A stretch of DNA of 64,000 nt from contig NZ_JAYGJQ010000001.1 of the NCBI RefSeq assembly GCF_035013165.1, positions 1,550,001 to 1,614,000 of the forward strand, read 5' to 3'. The position numbers and the translations under genes are program-made. The notes beneath the pieces are model-generated. The model was not told the origin of the DNA and made no database searches. It saw only the letters and a list, made by a program, of their open reading frames with translations. Positions 1 to 8,257 of this stretch are shown in pieces; the stretch's first letter is position 1, and each line of letters opens with the position of its first letter. The stretch comes from Bacteriovorax sp. PP10 (GTDB taxonomy: Bacteria > Bdellovibrionota > Bacteriovoracia > Bacteriovoracales > Bacteriovoracaceae).

Positions 1-772
1 CTTCCATGGCCGCCAATTTCAATGGTTGGTTTTCTGCGACTTTTTGCGCCGATAAATGTCCACTGAACGGCTGAAGAATGGCGGCGATCGCTCCAAAAGT
101 TAAAGCAATCTTTAAGGCCTTCGCATTGAGAACAGTTTTTTTATTTTTTAAATAGAAGTAGGCATGAATTCCACCAACGGCAAATCCAACGGAAACGAAA
201 GCGGCAAGACTCATATGCAGTGCTTGTTGAAACCAGTGTTTGTTAAACATGGCCGCGACGGGATCAATATTGATTGCTTTTCCATTCACCCAATCAAATC
301 CTGCAGGAGTATTCATCCATGAGTTGGCAGCAACGATAAAAATACCTGAGAGTAATCCTGAAATCCCAACCATGAGTCCTGAAAACCAATGGACCCATTT
401 AGGGATGCGATTCCATCCGTAGAAAAAGATTCCGATGGCGATGGCCTCAAGAAAAAAAGCGGTCCCTTCCCATGAAAAAGGCATACCGAAAATCGGGCCA
501 GCATGTTTCATAAACGCCGGCCATAAAAGACCCAGTTCAAAAGAGAGGACTGTTCCGGTGACAGCACCCGTGGCAAATAATATCGCGACACCTTTTGACC
601 ACATCTTAGTGAGCTTCAAATAAACAGTGTTGTTGGTTTTTAAATAAAGGTAGTGGCTTGCGGCCATAAAGAATGGCATCACCATTCCGATGCTGGCAAA
701 AATAATATGAAAGCCTAATGAAAAGGCCATGGTTCTTCTTGCTGCTAGCAAATCATTTGTAAAAAATTCCAT
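1..772 (-). CDS. cydA: Cytochrome bd ubiquinol oxidase subunit I, 5' part (gene runs off the window)
   Basis: The minus-strand reading frame is open from an ATG at 772 to the window edge, giving about 257 residues and no stop. It starts MEFFTNDLLAARRTMAFSLG and runs through several hydrophobic helices. The family marks are visible: an early His in GFHIIFA (the usual axial haem ligand position of CydA), the GFDWVNG stretch, and near the window edge GHLSAQKVAENQP then KLAAME, which matches the quinol-loop start of CydA proteins. Known role of the family: the quinol-oxidising, haem-carrying subunit of the inner-membrane bd oxidase, a high-affinity terminal oxidase. The subunit II gene would be expected just beyond position 1. 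No clear promoter was found in the 91-base gap upstream. Confidence 0.95.
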   Translation of the reverse strand, partial: MEFFTNDLLAARRTMAFSLGFHIIFASIGMVMPFFMAASHYLYLKTNNTVYLKLTKMWSKGVAILFATGAVTGTVLSFELGLLWPAFMKHAGPIFGMPFSWEGTAFFLEAIAIGIFFYGWNRIPKWVHWFSGLMVGISGLLSGIFIVAANSWMNTPAGFDWVNGKAINIDPVAAMFNKHWFQQALHMSLAAFVSVGFAVGGIHAYFYLKNKKTVLNAKALKIALTFGAIAAILQPFSGHLSAQKVAENQPLKLAAME

Positions 773-863
773 TATTGTTTGTTCTTGGTTGAAAACGTCA
801 ATGGATTAAAGCGACCCTAATTTTATTCCCCTGAATTTGATATGTAAAATGAAAGAGGAGAAA

Positions 864-1970
864 TTAATTTTCTTTGCAGATGAAAGATTTAAGTGGGTGA
901 TCTAATGAATTCCATACTTGAGTAAAGTAAGTTTCAACGTCTGCCATTGTGACTTCTTCAAGCGTTGCTGGTTGCCACTTTGGGCTTAAATCTTTATCGA
1001 CTAGAAGTGCTCGTACACCTTCTGGAAAATCAGCTCTTAGAGAAAACTGAACAGAGAGATTAAGCTCTGAGCAAAAGACTTGTTCAAGGCTTAAATTTTT
1101 TCCTCTTTTAAGTTGTTCGAAGATCACCATGGCCGAAGTGGGAGAGCCTGCTTTAAAACTTTTATATCCGAGGGCCAGCCATTCATCATGCGCTGATTCA
1201 CTCGCGAGAAGATCATTAAATTCTTTGACTGATTTTATTTGTGACAGTTTTTTTGCGAAAGAAGCATGCTCTTTTACTGGTGAAGAAAAGTTGGAGCTAT
1301 TTAGACTTTTAAAAATTTGATCTAAGAGAATTTTATTTTTCTCAGAGTTCTCCTCCCATTTTTGCGTCATCATTTTTTCAAGGACAACATCTTTTAATTC
1401 ACTTGATAAGAAGTGATCAGCAAGGCCCAGGTAAAGAGCATCTCCTGCATTCATGCGAGCACCGGTTAATCCAAAATAATCTCCCCATCCGTCAGGCATG
1501 CGGTTTAAAAACCATGTGCCGGCGACATCGGGGTAGAGACCAATGGTAATTTCAGGCATCGCCAGTTTACTTTTTTCAGTGACAATCCTGTGACTGGCAC
1601 CAACTAGTAAACCAATTCCTCCTCCCATGACGATACCGTCGCCCCAGGCAACGATAGGTTTCGGGTAAGTGTGAATGGTGTAGTCTAATGTATACTCTTG
1701 AATAAAAAATTCCAAAGCGTCGCTGGAGATTTTTCCTTTTTCAGTTTTAATTAAAGCTTGATAAAGACGGCGGACATCACCACCGGCACAGAAGGCCTTT
1801 TCATTTCCTTGTAAAAAAACGCAATGAACGTTGTTGTCTTTTTTCCATTCATTAAGTTGGGCCGTCATAGCAAGCGCCATCTCAAGACTGATGGAATTTA
1901 AACTCTTGGGAGAGTTAAACGTTATGATTCCAACGCCATTTTTAATTTCTGAAAGAATGATATTTGTCAT
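864..1970 (-). CDS. Enoyl-CoA hydratase/isomerase-family protein, 3-hydroxyisobutyryl-CoA hydrolase-like
   Basis: 368 residues, the normal length for 3-hydroxyisobutyryl-CoA hydrolases and longer than plain enoyl-CoA hydratases (about 260). The crotonase core is at the N-terminus: the oxyanion-hole stretch with FCAGGDVR near residue 60, GIVMGGGIGL near 115, and PEITIGLYPDVAGTWFL near 140, a signature of the hydrolase branch. The C-terminal third is the helical extension typical of this branch (ECH_2). The family acts in valine breakdown, removing CoA from 3-hydroxyisobutyryl-CoA in the cytoplasm. The acyl-CoA dehydrogenase gene starts divergently 135 bases away, so the two may serve one acyl-CoA pathway; that is inference. 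The exact substrate cannot be read from the sequence. Confidence 0.85.
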   Translation of the reverse strand: MTNIILSEIKNGVGIITFNSPKSLNSISLEMALAMTAQLNEWKKDNNVHCVFLQGNEKAFCAGGDVRRLYQALIKTEKGKISSDALEFFIQEYTLDYTIHTYPKPIVAWGDGIVMGGGIGLLVGASHRIVTEKSKLAMPEITIGLYPDVAGTWFLNRMPDGWGDYFGLTGARMNAGDALYLGLADHFLSSELKDVVLEKMMTQKWEENSEKNKILLDQIFKSLNSSNFSSPVKEHASFAKKLSQIKSVKEFNDLLASESAHDEWLALGYKSFKAGSPTSAMVIFEQLKRGKNLSLEQVFCSELNLSVQFSLRADFPEGVRALLVDKDLSPKWQPATLEEVTMADVETYFTQVWNSLDHPLKSFICKEN

Positions 1971-2105
1971 AGGGGAAGTTCCGTTTAAATTTCAACTTAC
2001 TTAGTAATCATATTTTGCAAATAGTTAAAGTCAAGTATTCACGAATGACTTTGGTTTTTTATTTATCTCAGTTAAAATAACCTAAAACGTTTAGAGGAGT
2101 TTCTC

Positions 2106-3719
2106 ATGTCAGAATTTTTTCAAGCAGGCCCGGTTCTTCGCAATCAATTTGATGATGATGAACTTTTGAAATCATATCTCAATGAAAAGCTTCCGACCAA
2201 AGTTAAAAAAGAGATTACCGATGACTTAAAACGTTTTGGCGATAGAGTCGTAAGCGATGTTCTTGAAATGGCAAAGAGTGCAGAGGCGAACCCACCACAG
2301 CTGCAACAATTCGATGCATGGGGAAATCGCATTGATAAAGTTGTTGTCGATAAAGGATGGACTGATCTGCATAAAGTAAGTGCAGAAGAGCAGATTGTTA
2401 AACTCGGATATGAAAGAAAGTACGGGCCCCACTCTCGCATTGTTCAATTTGCAAAATTATATTTATTTCACCCTTCAAGTGCTTTTTATTCATGCCCATT
2501 GGCAATGACGGATGGAGCGGCAAAACTTCTTGAGCTTTACGGTGGTGAAGCCTTTAAAAAAACGTTCAATCATTTAACCAGCGATAAACCAGATCAGTTC
2601 TGGACTTCAGGACAGTGGATGACGGAAAGAGCTGGTGGCTCAGATGTTTCGAATTCAGAAACGATAGCTAGAAAAATTAATGGAGAGTGGAGACTCTTTG
2701 GTACAAAGTGGTTCACTTCAGCAATCACTAGTGAAATGTCGATGGCCCTGGCAAGAATCGAAGAAAGTGATGGAACGACTGTCAAAGGCAGCAGAGGGCT
2801 TTCACTTTTTTATATTGAGATCAATAAACCAGATGGATCTTTAAATAATATTGAAGTGCTTCGCTTAAAAGATAAATTAGGAACCAAAGCTCTTCCTACT
2901 GCTGAATTAAAATTAGTGGGAACCAAAGCAACTCTGGTTGGAAATGTTGGAGAGGGTGTTAAGCAAATCTCTTCAATGTTTAATGTGACCAGACTTTATA
3001 ACTCAGTCACCTCAATTGCAGCATTCAGAAGAATTCTCACACTCGCAACTGATTACTCATCTAAGAGAAAAGCTTTCGATAAAGTGATCGGGCAACATCC
3101 TTTAACCGCTTCACTTTTAAAAAATGCAAATGCAGATTTTCAAGCATGTTTTCATTTTACTTTTTTGATTGCTGAAATCTTTGGTAATGAAGAAGTTTTT
3201 GAAGTTAATAATTCACTGAATTTAAATCGTGAAGATCTAAATCGCATTCTAAGACTTCTGACTCCTGTTTTAAAACTTTATACAGCAAAAAGAACTGTTC
3301 AATGGACTAGTGAGCTTCTGGAGGTATTCGGAGGAGTTGGATATATCGAAGATAGTGGTATCCCAACACTTTATAGAGACAGCCAGGTTTTTTCTATCTG
3401 GGAAGGAACAACAAATGTTCTAAGTTTGGATTTACTGCGTGCTTTGAAAAAAGATCAGTCATGGCCGCTTTTAGTTCAATTCTTGAATGCAGAATTAAGT
3501 CGTACAACTGATTCTGATTCAAAAAAACAAGTTGAAGCAGAACTTAAAAAATTAAATGAGTGGGTGATGGCAACATATAAGTTAGGTGATGAGGGCCTAG
3601 AAGCTGAAGCACGTGAAATGGCATTTAAGATTGGTAATCTAGTGTCAGCAGTCTCATGGCTTCGTGGAGAAAGTGTTGATTATGAACTACTTAAAATTTT
3701 TATGAAAAAACATTTTTAA
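2106..3719 (+). CDS. Acyl-CoA dehydrogenase family protein, AidB-like
   Basis: 537 residues, as long as AidB/IsoV-type members and longer than ordinary acyl-CoA dehydrogenases (about 380). Recognisable blocks are SGQWMTERAGGSDVSN near residue 170 (AidB-type flavin/substrate loop), LFGTKWFTSA near 200, and GGVGYIEDSGIPTLYRD followed by IWEGTTNVLSLDLLRA near 420-450. AidB of E. coli has the same arrangement; it is a flavoprotein of the alkylation (Ada) response with weak isovaleryl-CoA dehydrogenase activity. The ATG follows TTTAGAGGAG, a good ribosome site. There is no Ada-type gene beside it. The neighbour is a crotonase-family hydrolase, which leans towards a metabolic role, but both readings remain open. 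Confidence 0.88.
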   Translation: MSEFFQAGPVLRNQFDDDELLKSYLNEKLPTKVKKEITDDLKRFGDRVVSDVLEMAKSAEANPPQLQQFDAWGNRIDKVVVDKGWTDLHKVSAEEQIVKLGYERKYGPHSRIVQFAKLYLFHPSSAFYSCPLAMTDGAAKLLELYGGEAFKKTFNHLTSDKPDQFWTSGQWMTERAGGSDVSNSETIARKINGEWRLFGTKWFTSAITSEMSMALARIEESDGTTVKGSRGLSLFYIEINKPDGSLNNIEVLRLKDKLGTKALPTAELKLVGTKATLVGNVGEGVKQISSMFNVTRLYNSVTSIAAFRRILTLATDYSSKRKAFDKVIGQHPLTASLLKNANADFQACFHFTFLIAEIFGNEEVFEVNNSLNLNREDLNRILRLLTPVLKLYTAKRTVQWTSELLEVFGGVGYIEDSGIPTLYRDSQVFSIWEGTTNVLSLDLLRALKKDQSWPLLVQFLNAELSRTTDSDSKKQVEAELKKLNEWVMATYKLGDEGLEAEAREMAFKIGNLVSAVSWLRGESVDYELLKIFMKKHF

Positions 3720-3772
3720 TTCTAGATAAATTTGAGGGCGCTTAATTGGGTCATTTCTTAATCAATATCTCT

Positions 3773-3817
3773 TTATTGTAAGATAATACGAGCAGTACGT
3801 TTAATGAAATTTTGCAT
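3773..3817 (-). CDS. Possible 14-residue leader or small protein with strong Shine-Dalgarno (tentative)
   Basis: In the 189-base gap after the acyl-CoA dehydrogenase the minus strand has AAAGGAG at 3829-3823, five bases, then ATG at 3817 and a 14-residue frame (MQNFIKRTARIILQ) ending in TAA. Upstream on the same strand is a promoter-like TTGTCT followed, 17 bases on, by TATTAA. No known leader peptide is recognised and nothing lies downstream on this strand except the antisense of the dehydrogenase. It could be a real mini-gene, part of a small RNA, or chance in AT-rich DNA. Confidence 0.25.
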   Translation of the reverse strand: MQNFIKRTARIILQ

Positions 3818-3980
3818 AAACACTCCTTTATCCGCGTTAAGCTCTTGATAATCTTAATATTAATATTTGCGAAATAAGACAATCTTAAAAAAACAATTTT
3901 ATCAATAAATGATATTTACAACGAAAAATATCTTCGTTACGCTTTTTTTCTCTAATACTTTGTCGTGCAAGGATCGCTTT

Positions 3981-4985
3981 ATGACATCAATTAAAATTGG
4001 ATACAGCTTATCGTTAACCGGGGCCTTCGCAGCATACGGTCAATCAGCTTTAATTGCTCATAAGATTTGGGAAGAAAGAGTGAACAAAAAAGGTGGGCTC
4101 TTAGGAAAAAGAGTTCAACTGATTTGTGTTGACGATAAATCTAATTCTTCACTTGTTGCCGATATCTATAAAAATCTTATCGAGGTAGAAAAAGTTGATT
4201 TAGTGATTGGTGGGTATGGAGTAAATTCTGTGGCCCCTGCCATTCAAGTGGCCCTTGAGTATGATAAATACTTTGTGAGTCTGATGGGAAAAGTGGCCAA
4301 TTCATTTAACTGTTTTTCAATGATTCCTATAGGGGTTAAGCCAAATACAACTCTTGCTGAAAACTTTTTTAAAACCGCTGCAAAAAATAGCTCCGTTGCT
4401 ATTATCTCGGCCGATGCTGAATTAACGAGAAATTCTGTTCTTGGAGCAAGAGAGAATATCGCCAGAAATTCTCAGCGAATTATTTTTGAATACAATTACT
4501 CTCTGGCGACATTTGATTTTTCATCTCTGGCACAAGAATTATCTGATTTAAGGCCGGATGTGATTTATATCGCTGCTTATTCTTCTGATGTCTTGGGAAT
4601 TATGAAAGCGATTAATGAAATTGGGTTTCATCCTAAAAAAATTGGAGCTTCTGTTGTCGGGCCTTTGGGTCTTCGAATTGTTTGTTCTGGTATAGAAGAA
4701 TTTATGGAAGAGTATCTTTCTAAAACATCTTGTATTGAAGCAGATATCTTGGGCTACTATCTGGCCCCTCAGGCCTATGCTCAGTTGCAGATTATTGAGC
4801 AAGCTGTAAAGGCCACGAATAGCTTAAATGATGCGAAATTAATAGGACACACTCACGAGGCGCTTTTTAAAACAGTCCTTGGTGATATTAAGTTTGACAG
4901 AAATGGTGAATGCGCGGCTCCACAGATGGTTCAAGTTCAATATCAAAATGTTATTACACATGATATAGAGCAAACTGCAATTTAG
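3981..4985 (+). CDS. Type I periplasmic-binding-fold protein (branched-chain amino acid/amide binding family)
   Basis: 334 residues from the preferred start. The two-lobed Peripla_BP_6 pattern is clear: IKIGYSLSLTGAFAAYGQSA at the start, GLLGKRVQLICVDDKSNSS near 40, the hinge-type DLVIGGYGVNSVAPA near 75, and PDVIYIAAYSSDVLGIMKAINE near 200. LivJ and AmiC have this architecture. An upstream in-frame ATG at 3909 would add 24 residues with a short hydrophobic stretch ending in TLSC, a poor lipobox, but it has no ribosome site. ATG 3981 has AAGGA seven bases before it, so it is chosen. This leaves no signal peptide, so the protein may be a cytoplasmic ligand sensor rather than a transporter component. 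No permease or ATPase gene is adjacent. Confidence 0.8.
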   Translation: MTSIKIGYSLSLTGAFAAYGQSALIAHKIWEERVNKKGGLLGKRVQLICVDDKSNSSLVADIYKNLIEVEKVDLVIGGYGVNSVAPAIQVALEYDKYFVSLMGKVANSFNCFSMIPIGVKPNTTLAENFFKTAAKNSSVAIISADAELTRNSVLGARENIARNSQRIIFEYNYSLATFDFSSLAQELSDLRPDVIYIAAYSSDVLGIMKAINEIGFHPKKIGASVVGPLGLRIVCSGIEEFMEEYLSKTSCIEADILGYYLAPQAYAQLQIIEQAVKATNSLNDAKLIGHTHEALFKTVLGDIKFDRNGECAAPQMVQVQYQNVITHDIEQTAI

Positions 4986-5093
4986 TCATAAGTTACATCA
5001 AGTGAACTGTAGAATTTCTCATTACAACTGGAAATAAAACAGCTACTCTAAAGGTCAAATTCAATCAAGATTTGTATCTTCTAGGGAGATCGT

Positions 5094-5645
5094 ATGAGCT
5101 CAGATGTCTATTCATTTAATCTAAAAACAATTACTGGTGAAAATAAAAGTCTTGCTGATTATAAAGGGAAAGTTCTCTTGATGGTTAACGTTGCTTCTAA
5201 ATGTGGATTAACTCCTCAATATGAAGGATTAGAAAAAATTTACAAAGATTACCACGCAAAAGGTTTAGAAGTTCTAGGTTTTCCAGCTAATGAGTTTTAT
5301 GCTCAAGAGCCGGGATCAGACAATGAAATTCAAGATTTTTGCCGTTCAACTTACGGAGTTGAATTCCCAATGTTTTCAAAGATCGTTGTAAAAGGTGAAG
5401 GGCAACATCCACTGTATAAGTATCTTACAGAAACAAAAAAAGACGCCGTCATCCTTGAAGGCGGAAGCTTAATGTCGTTTTTAGAATCAAAAAATCTTCT
5501 TACGGGGAATACTTATGACATTAAGTGGAACTTTGAAAAATTCTTGATCGATAAAAATGGGAAGGTCGTAGGGCGTTTCGCTCCGGATATCGATCCACAA
5601 GATCCATTACTTGTTAATGAAATTAAAAAGGCCTTAGAAGCTTAA
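5094..5645 (+). CDS. Glutathione peroxidase family protein (thiol peroxidase with active-site cysteine)
   Basis: 183 residues, the usual bacterial length. The peroxidatic Cys is at residue 37 in NVASKCGLTPQY. Later blocks LGFPANEFYAQEPG (with the Gln/Asn positions of the active site) and WNFEKFLIDKNGKVVGRFAPD carry the conserved Trp-Asn. With Cys in place of selenocysteine, bacterial members reduce hydroperoxides, usually using thioredoxin. No signal peptide, so cytoplasmic. It is three bases upstream of the YecM/DUF4269 fusion gene and likely co-transcribed. A second homologue at 55533-56069 has lost this cysteine. Confidence 0.95.
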   Translation: MSSDVYSFNLKTITGENKSLADYKGKVLLMVNVASKCGLTPQYEGLEKIYKDYHAKGLEVLGFPANEFYAQEPGSDNEIQDFCRSTYGVEFPMFSKIVVKGEGQHPLYKYLTETKKDAVILEGGSLMSFLESKNLLTGNTYDIKWNFEKFLIDKNGKVVGRFAPDIDPQDPLLVNEIKKALEA

Positions 5646-5647
5646 CG

Positions 5648-6661
5648 ATGATGAATAAGATTAAATTTGAAGAGCTTGCAGTAGAATTTTTAGAGAAGTT
5701 ATTTAAGACTCTCGCGGATTCAAAGATTGAGATTGCCCCTCACTGGGACATAGATCATTTATGTTACCGCGTAGACTCTCTTGATCGTTATGAAGAATTA
5801 AAAACTCAGTTTTTAACCTTCGGACACCTGCTGATCGAAAGTGATGTCAATGGACGTCCTATTGCAACCTTCAAACTTAATTCGCCTATTGTGTTTAAAG
5901 AATGGTCTATTGATGTGGTTGAGCTTCCAGCTCCTAAACCATCAAAACCAACCAAAGAAGGCTTCGAGCATATTGAAGTTGTCTGCGATGAATCCTTCAG
6001 TGATCTCGAAATAAAATATAAACATTTAAAACTCGATCTTGGCGGTCTGAAAAAAGATTTTAATCAAGAGTTCGAAGTAGACTTGGGGGAGAGGAACTTA
6101 AAGTTTCACCATATGTCTTTAGAGTCAGTGATTAGAGTTGAAGAAAATAAAAAGATCTTTGGTGCATTAGAGGAATCAAAAATTCTAAAAAACTTTAAGA
6201 AGTATATGCCCTTTGTTGCAGGGACATTTCCTTTAGGAGTTTATACAGAACAATCAGATCTTGATATTCTTATGTATGCAACCGATCTTAATGAACTCAG
6301 CAGTGAATTAAAAAGAGAGTATGGACATTTAGAAGGATTCACTTCAGAGCAGCTGAGTGTCGATGGACTGGAAACTTTAATTGTTAATTTTAATCTGTAT
6401 AAAGTTCCTTTTGAAATTTTTGCTCAAGATAAAGTTGTCCCCAAACAAAAAGCTTATCTGCATTTTCAGATTGAAGAGCGCTTATTAAAATTAGGTGGTG
6501 AAAAACTAAAAAAAACAGTCATCGAAAAGCGCAAGAATGGATTGAAGACTGAGCCAGCATTTGCCACAGGTCTAGGGATCAAAGTTGATGCCTACAATGA
6601 ATTGCTCTTGCTTCAAAAAGTAGCTGACTCACAACTTAGAAAGTTTTTGGAGTCAATTTGA
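5648..6661 (+). CDS. YecM-like domain fused to a DUF4269 (nucleotidyltransferase-like) domain
   Basis: 337 residues. Residues about 1-165 resemble YecM, a VOC-fold protein of unknown role: a conserved IDHLCYRV, then FGHLLIESDVNGRPIATFKL, WSIDVVELPAPKPSKP and EGFEHIEVV, and LKFHHMSLE at the end. Residues about 170-337 resemble DUF4269: FVAGTFPLGVYTEQSDLDILMYA, a G-(T/S)-x-P-x-G ... SDLDI pattern that looks like a nucleotidyltransferase core, then EKRKNGLKTEPAFATGLG. Both halves are normally separate short proteins in the genomes I know. The gene is single-frame with no frameshift. It is three bases after the glutathione peroxidase gene, so probably one operon. Function unknown. Confidence 0.75.
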   Translation: MMNKIKFEELAVEFLEKLFKTLADSKIEIAPHWDIDHLCYRVDSLDRYEELKTQFLTFGHLLIESDVNGRPIATFKLNSPIVFKEWSIDVVELPAPKPSKPTKEGFEHIEVVCDESFSDLEIKYKHLKLDLGGLKKDFNQEFEVDLGERNLKFHHMSLESVIRVEENKKIFGALEESKILKNFKKYMPFVAGTFPLGVYTEQSDLDILMYATDLNELSSELKREYGHLEGFTSEQLSVDGLETLIVNFNLYKVPFEIFAQDKVVPKQKAYLHFQIEERLLKLGGEKLKKTVIEKRKNGLKTEPAFATGLGIKVDAYNELLLLQKVADSQLRKFLESI

Positions 6662-6936
6662 TACCATCGTGTAAATTATCAATGTTAGAAAATTCTCGCT
6701 GAAATTTAGTAAATCATTTACCAACAAGTCATGTGCATTTTAAATTTTAACTAGATGGGACCTCATCTCTTTCCTCAGTGTTGTAAAAAACAAATTTTAG
6801 AGGAGCTTATTTCTTACAGCAGTCAGCACAAAATATCATCATGCAAAAAATATCTTAGTTTTTTAGTACAGTGGCATTTATGATTAAGTCTAATGGTTGT
6901 TGATCAACCTAAGACGACTAAGATGTGCAGAGAACT
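6662..6936. other. Gene-poor gap with a palindrome and an orphan ribosome-site-like stretch
   Basis: Together with the tentative small ORF that follows, this is the longest gap (6662-7143) in the first 30 kb. I see no convincing gene in this part. AGAGGAG at 6799-6805 looks like a Shine-Dalgarno but no start codon follows at a usable distance. GGTTGTTGATCAACC at 6895-6909 is an inverted repeat and may be a protein-binding site or a weak hairpin. The region probably carries promoters for the small ORF or the SRPBCC gene. Confidence 0.4.
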
Positions 6937-7077
6937 ATGAAGAAATTAATTTATCTGATCATTTATTTTTTACTCTCAATCGTATTTTTTATCCTGTCTA
7001 TTTTTGAAAAAATCCTCAAACCCATCTCTAATAAAATCCGTAAAAAGAAAAATCCTGCTGACAATGAATTTCATTGA
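6937..7077 (+). CDS. Small predicted single-pass membrane protein (tentative)
   Basis: A 46-codon frame beginning MKKLIYLIIYFLLSIVFF, with a single hydrophobic helix at about residues 4-23 followed by a Lys/Arg-rich tail (ISNKIRKKK). The charge layout fits an inner-membrane protein with a cytoplasmic tail. The frame ends 66 bases before the SRPBCC gene. The upstream CAGAGA is only a weak ribosome site. I do not recognise a family. It may be real because its composition is very protein-like in a gap of almost 500 bases, but conservation would have to confirm it. Confidence 0.4.
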   Translation: MKKLIYLIIYFLLSIVFFILSIFEKILKPISNKIRKKKNPADNEFH

Positions 7078-7143
7078 TTCACGGAATGACGAAGGATAAG
7101 CTTTTTAGGAGCTAAGATCTCTCATTTTTGAAGCGAGAACTTT

Positions 7144-7575
7144 ATGAATAAACAAGCAGATTACGTCACTGTCGTTCACCATTACAAAGCACCACCAAAA
7201 GTCATCTTTGATGCATTCTTAGATCCCCAAATTGCCTCACAGTTTTTGTTTGCCACTCCTGCTGGAGAAATGGTGAAAGCTGAAGTTGATGCCAAGGTTG
7301 GCGGTAAATTTACTTTTGTTGATAGAAGAGCAGGGGAGGATATTCTTCATACCGGAGAGTACCTGGAAATTAAAAAACCTCATCGGCTTGCTTTTACTTT
7401 TTTAGTTCCACAGTATTCATCAGATTCAACGACAGTTGAGATTGATATTTTTGATGTGAATGATGGCTCTGAAGTCACACTCAAACATTCTGGCGTCCTG
7501 GAAGAGTATAGAGAAAAAACCAGAGATGGCTGGGGAACTATTCTTAAAAAGCTTGGCGAATTAATTAAGGCCTAA
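7144..7575 (+). CDS. SRPBCC/AHSA1-type START-like domain protein
   Basis: 143 residues covering one complete domain. The start VTVVHHYKAPPKVIFDAFLDPQIASQF and the middle VGGKFTFVDRR ... TGEYLEIKKPHRLAFTF follow the AHSA1 (Aha1 C-terminal-like) pattern, and the end GWGTILKKLGELI is the typical closing helix. The family binds hydrophobic ligands in a helix-grip fold; bacterial members have mostly unknown ligands. The last four bases overlap the end of the convergent oxidoreductase gene. In some genomes such proteins sit with ArsR regulators; here none is adjacent. Confidence 0.85.
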   Translation: MNKQADYVTVVHHYKAPPKVIFDAFLDPQIASQFLFATPAGEMVKAEVDAKVGGKFTFVDRRAGEDILHTGEYLEIKKPHRLAFTFLVPQYSSDSTTVEIDIFDVNDGSEVTLKHSGVLEEYREKTRDGWGTILKKLGELIKA

Positions 7576-8150
7576 AATCCTTTCTCACCCATAACATAAG
7601 CTGCTTTAAGATATTTTATTATTTTATCATTTGAAGTCGATTTCATATCGCCATATCTGGTAACTTTAACAGGCTTCACTCCAATGAAATCTAAAACCCC
7701 TAGCTTTATCATTTTTACGGCAGAATCACCGCGGAGCCATTGCGTCCACCAGGAAGGTCCGTCGCTTGTCACTACGAGGTGACCACTTTTTCCTTGGAAT
7801 AACTTATCCCAGTAAATTGAATTAGGACGATATTTAAAAGCAAACCCCGGAAGCATAACTCTATCAAAGAAGCCTTTTAGAAGCGCAGGAGGGCCGGCCC
7901 ACCAGATCGGAGTAATGATGACGATGTGATCAGCGGACATCATTTGTTCTTGTGCTTGGATCAGGTCTTTTTCAAGCGGCATAACAATTTTATAACCATT
8001 TTCTAAATTAGGATTAAACTTTAGGTCTCGAAGCGATATCCTGGTGACATTAAAGTTCCTGGCAGCGCCTTGGTGATATGAGCTGGCCCATGAGTCACTA
8101 AAGCTTTTATTTCTTGGATGTCCATCGATGATAAGAATATTTTTTTTCAT
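7572..8150 (-). CDS. Flavodoxin-fold NAD(P)H:quinone oxidoreductase family protein
   Basis: 192 residues. It opens KKNILIIDGHPRNKSFSDS, the FMN-phosphate loop form of the NQO1/KefF/MdaB superfamily, and continues with ADHIVIITPIWWAGPPALLKGFFDRVMLPGFAF near residues 75-105, the signature of the family. These cytoplasmic FAD/FMN enzymes reduce quinones by two electrons or act as ancillary subunits of K+ efflux. The TetR gene at 8258 is divergent, with about 107 bases between the starts, so TetR control of this gene is likely. This is inference from layout, as no clear palindrome stands out in that gap. Confidence 0.9.
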   Translation of the reverse strand: MKKNILIIDGHPRNKSFSDSWASSYHQGAARNFNVTRISLRDLKFNPNLENGYKIVMPLEKDLIQAQEQMMSADHIVIITPIWWAGPPALLKGFFDRVMLPGFAFKYRPNSIYWDKLFQGKSGHLVVTSDGPSWWTQWLRGDSAVKMIKLGVLDFIGVKPVKVTRYGDMKSTSNDKIIKYLKAAYVMGEKGF

Positions 8151-8257
8151 GAGTCATCTTATTCATTATTTTCTTTTTTCGAAACTCGCTTTTTGATACA
8201 GTCATTTCATTGGGAAAAATAGAAAAAAATCCAAGGTACTCACTTTTAGGATCATTA

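Noticed and set aside
313-623. Short open frames on both strands in the first 800 bases
   Set aside because: They are shadows of cydA, whose own frame is incomplete only because it leaves the window.
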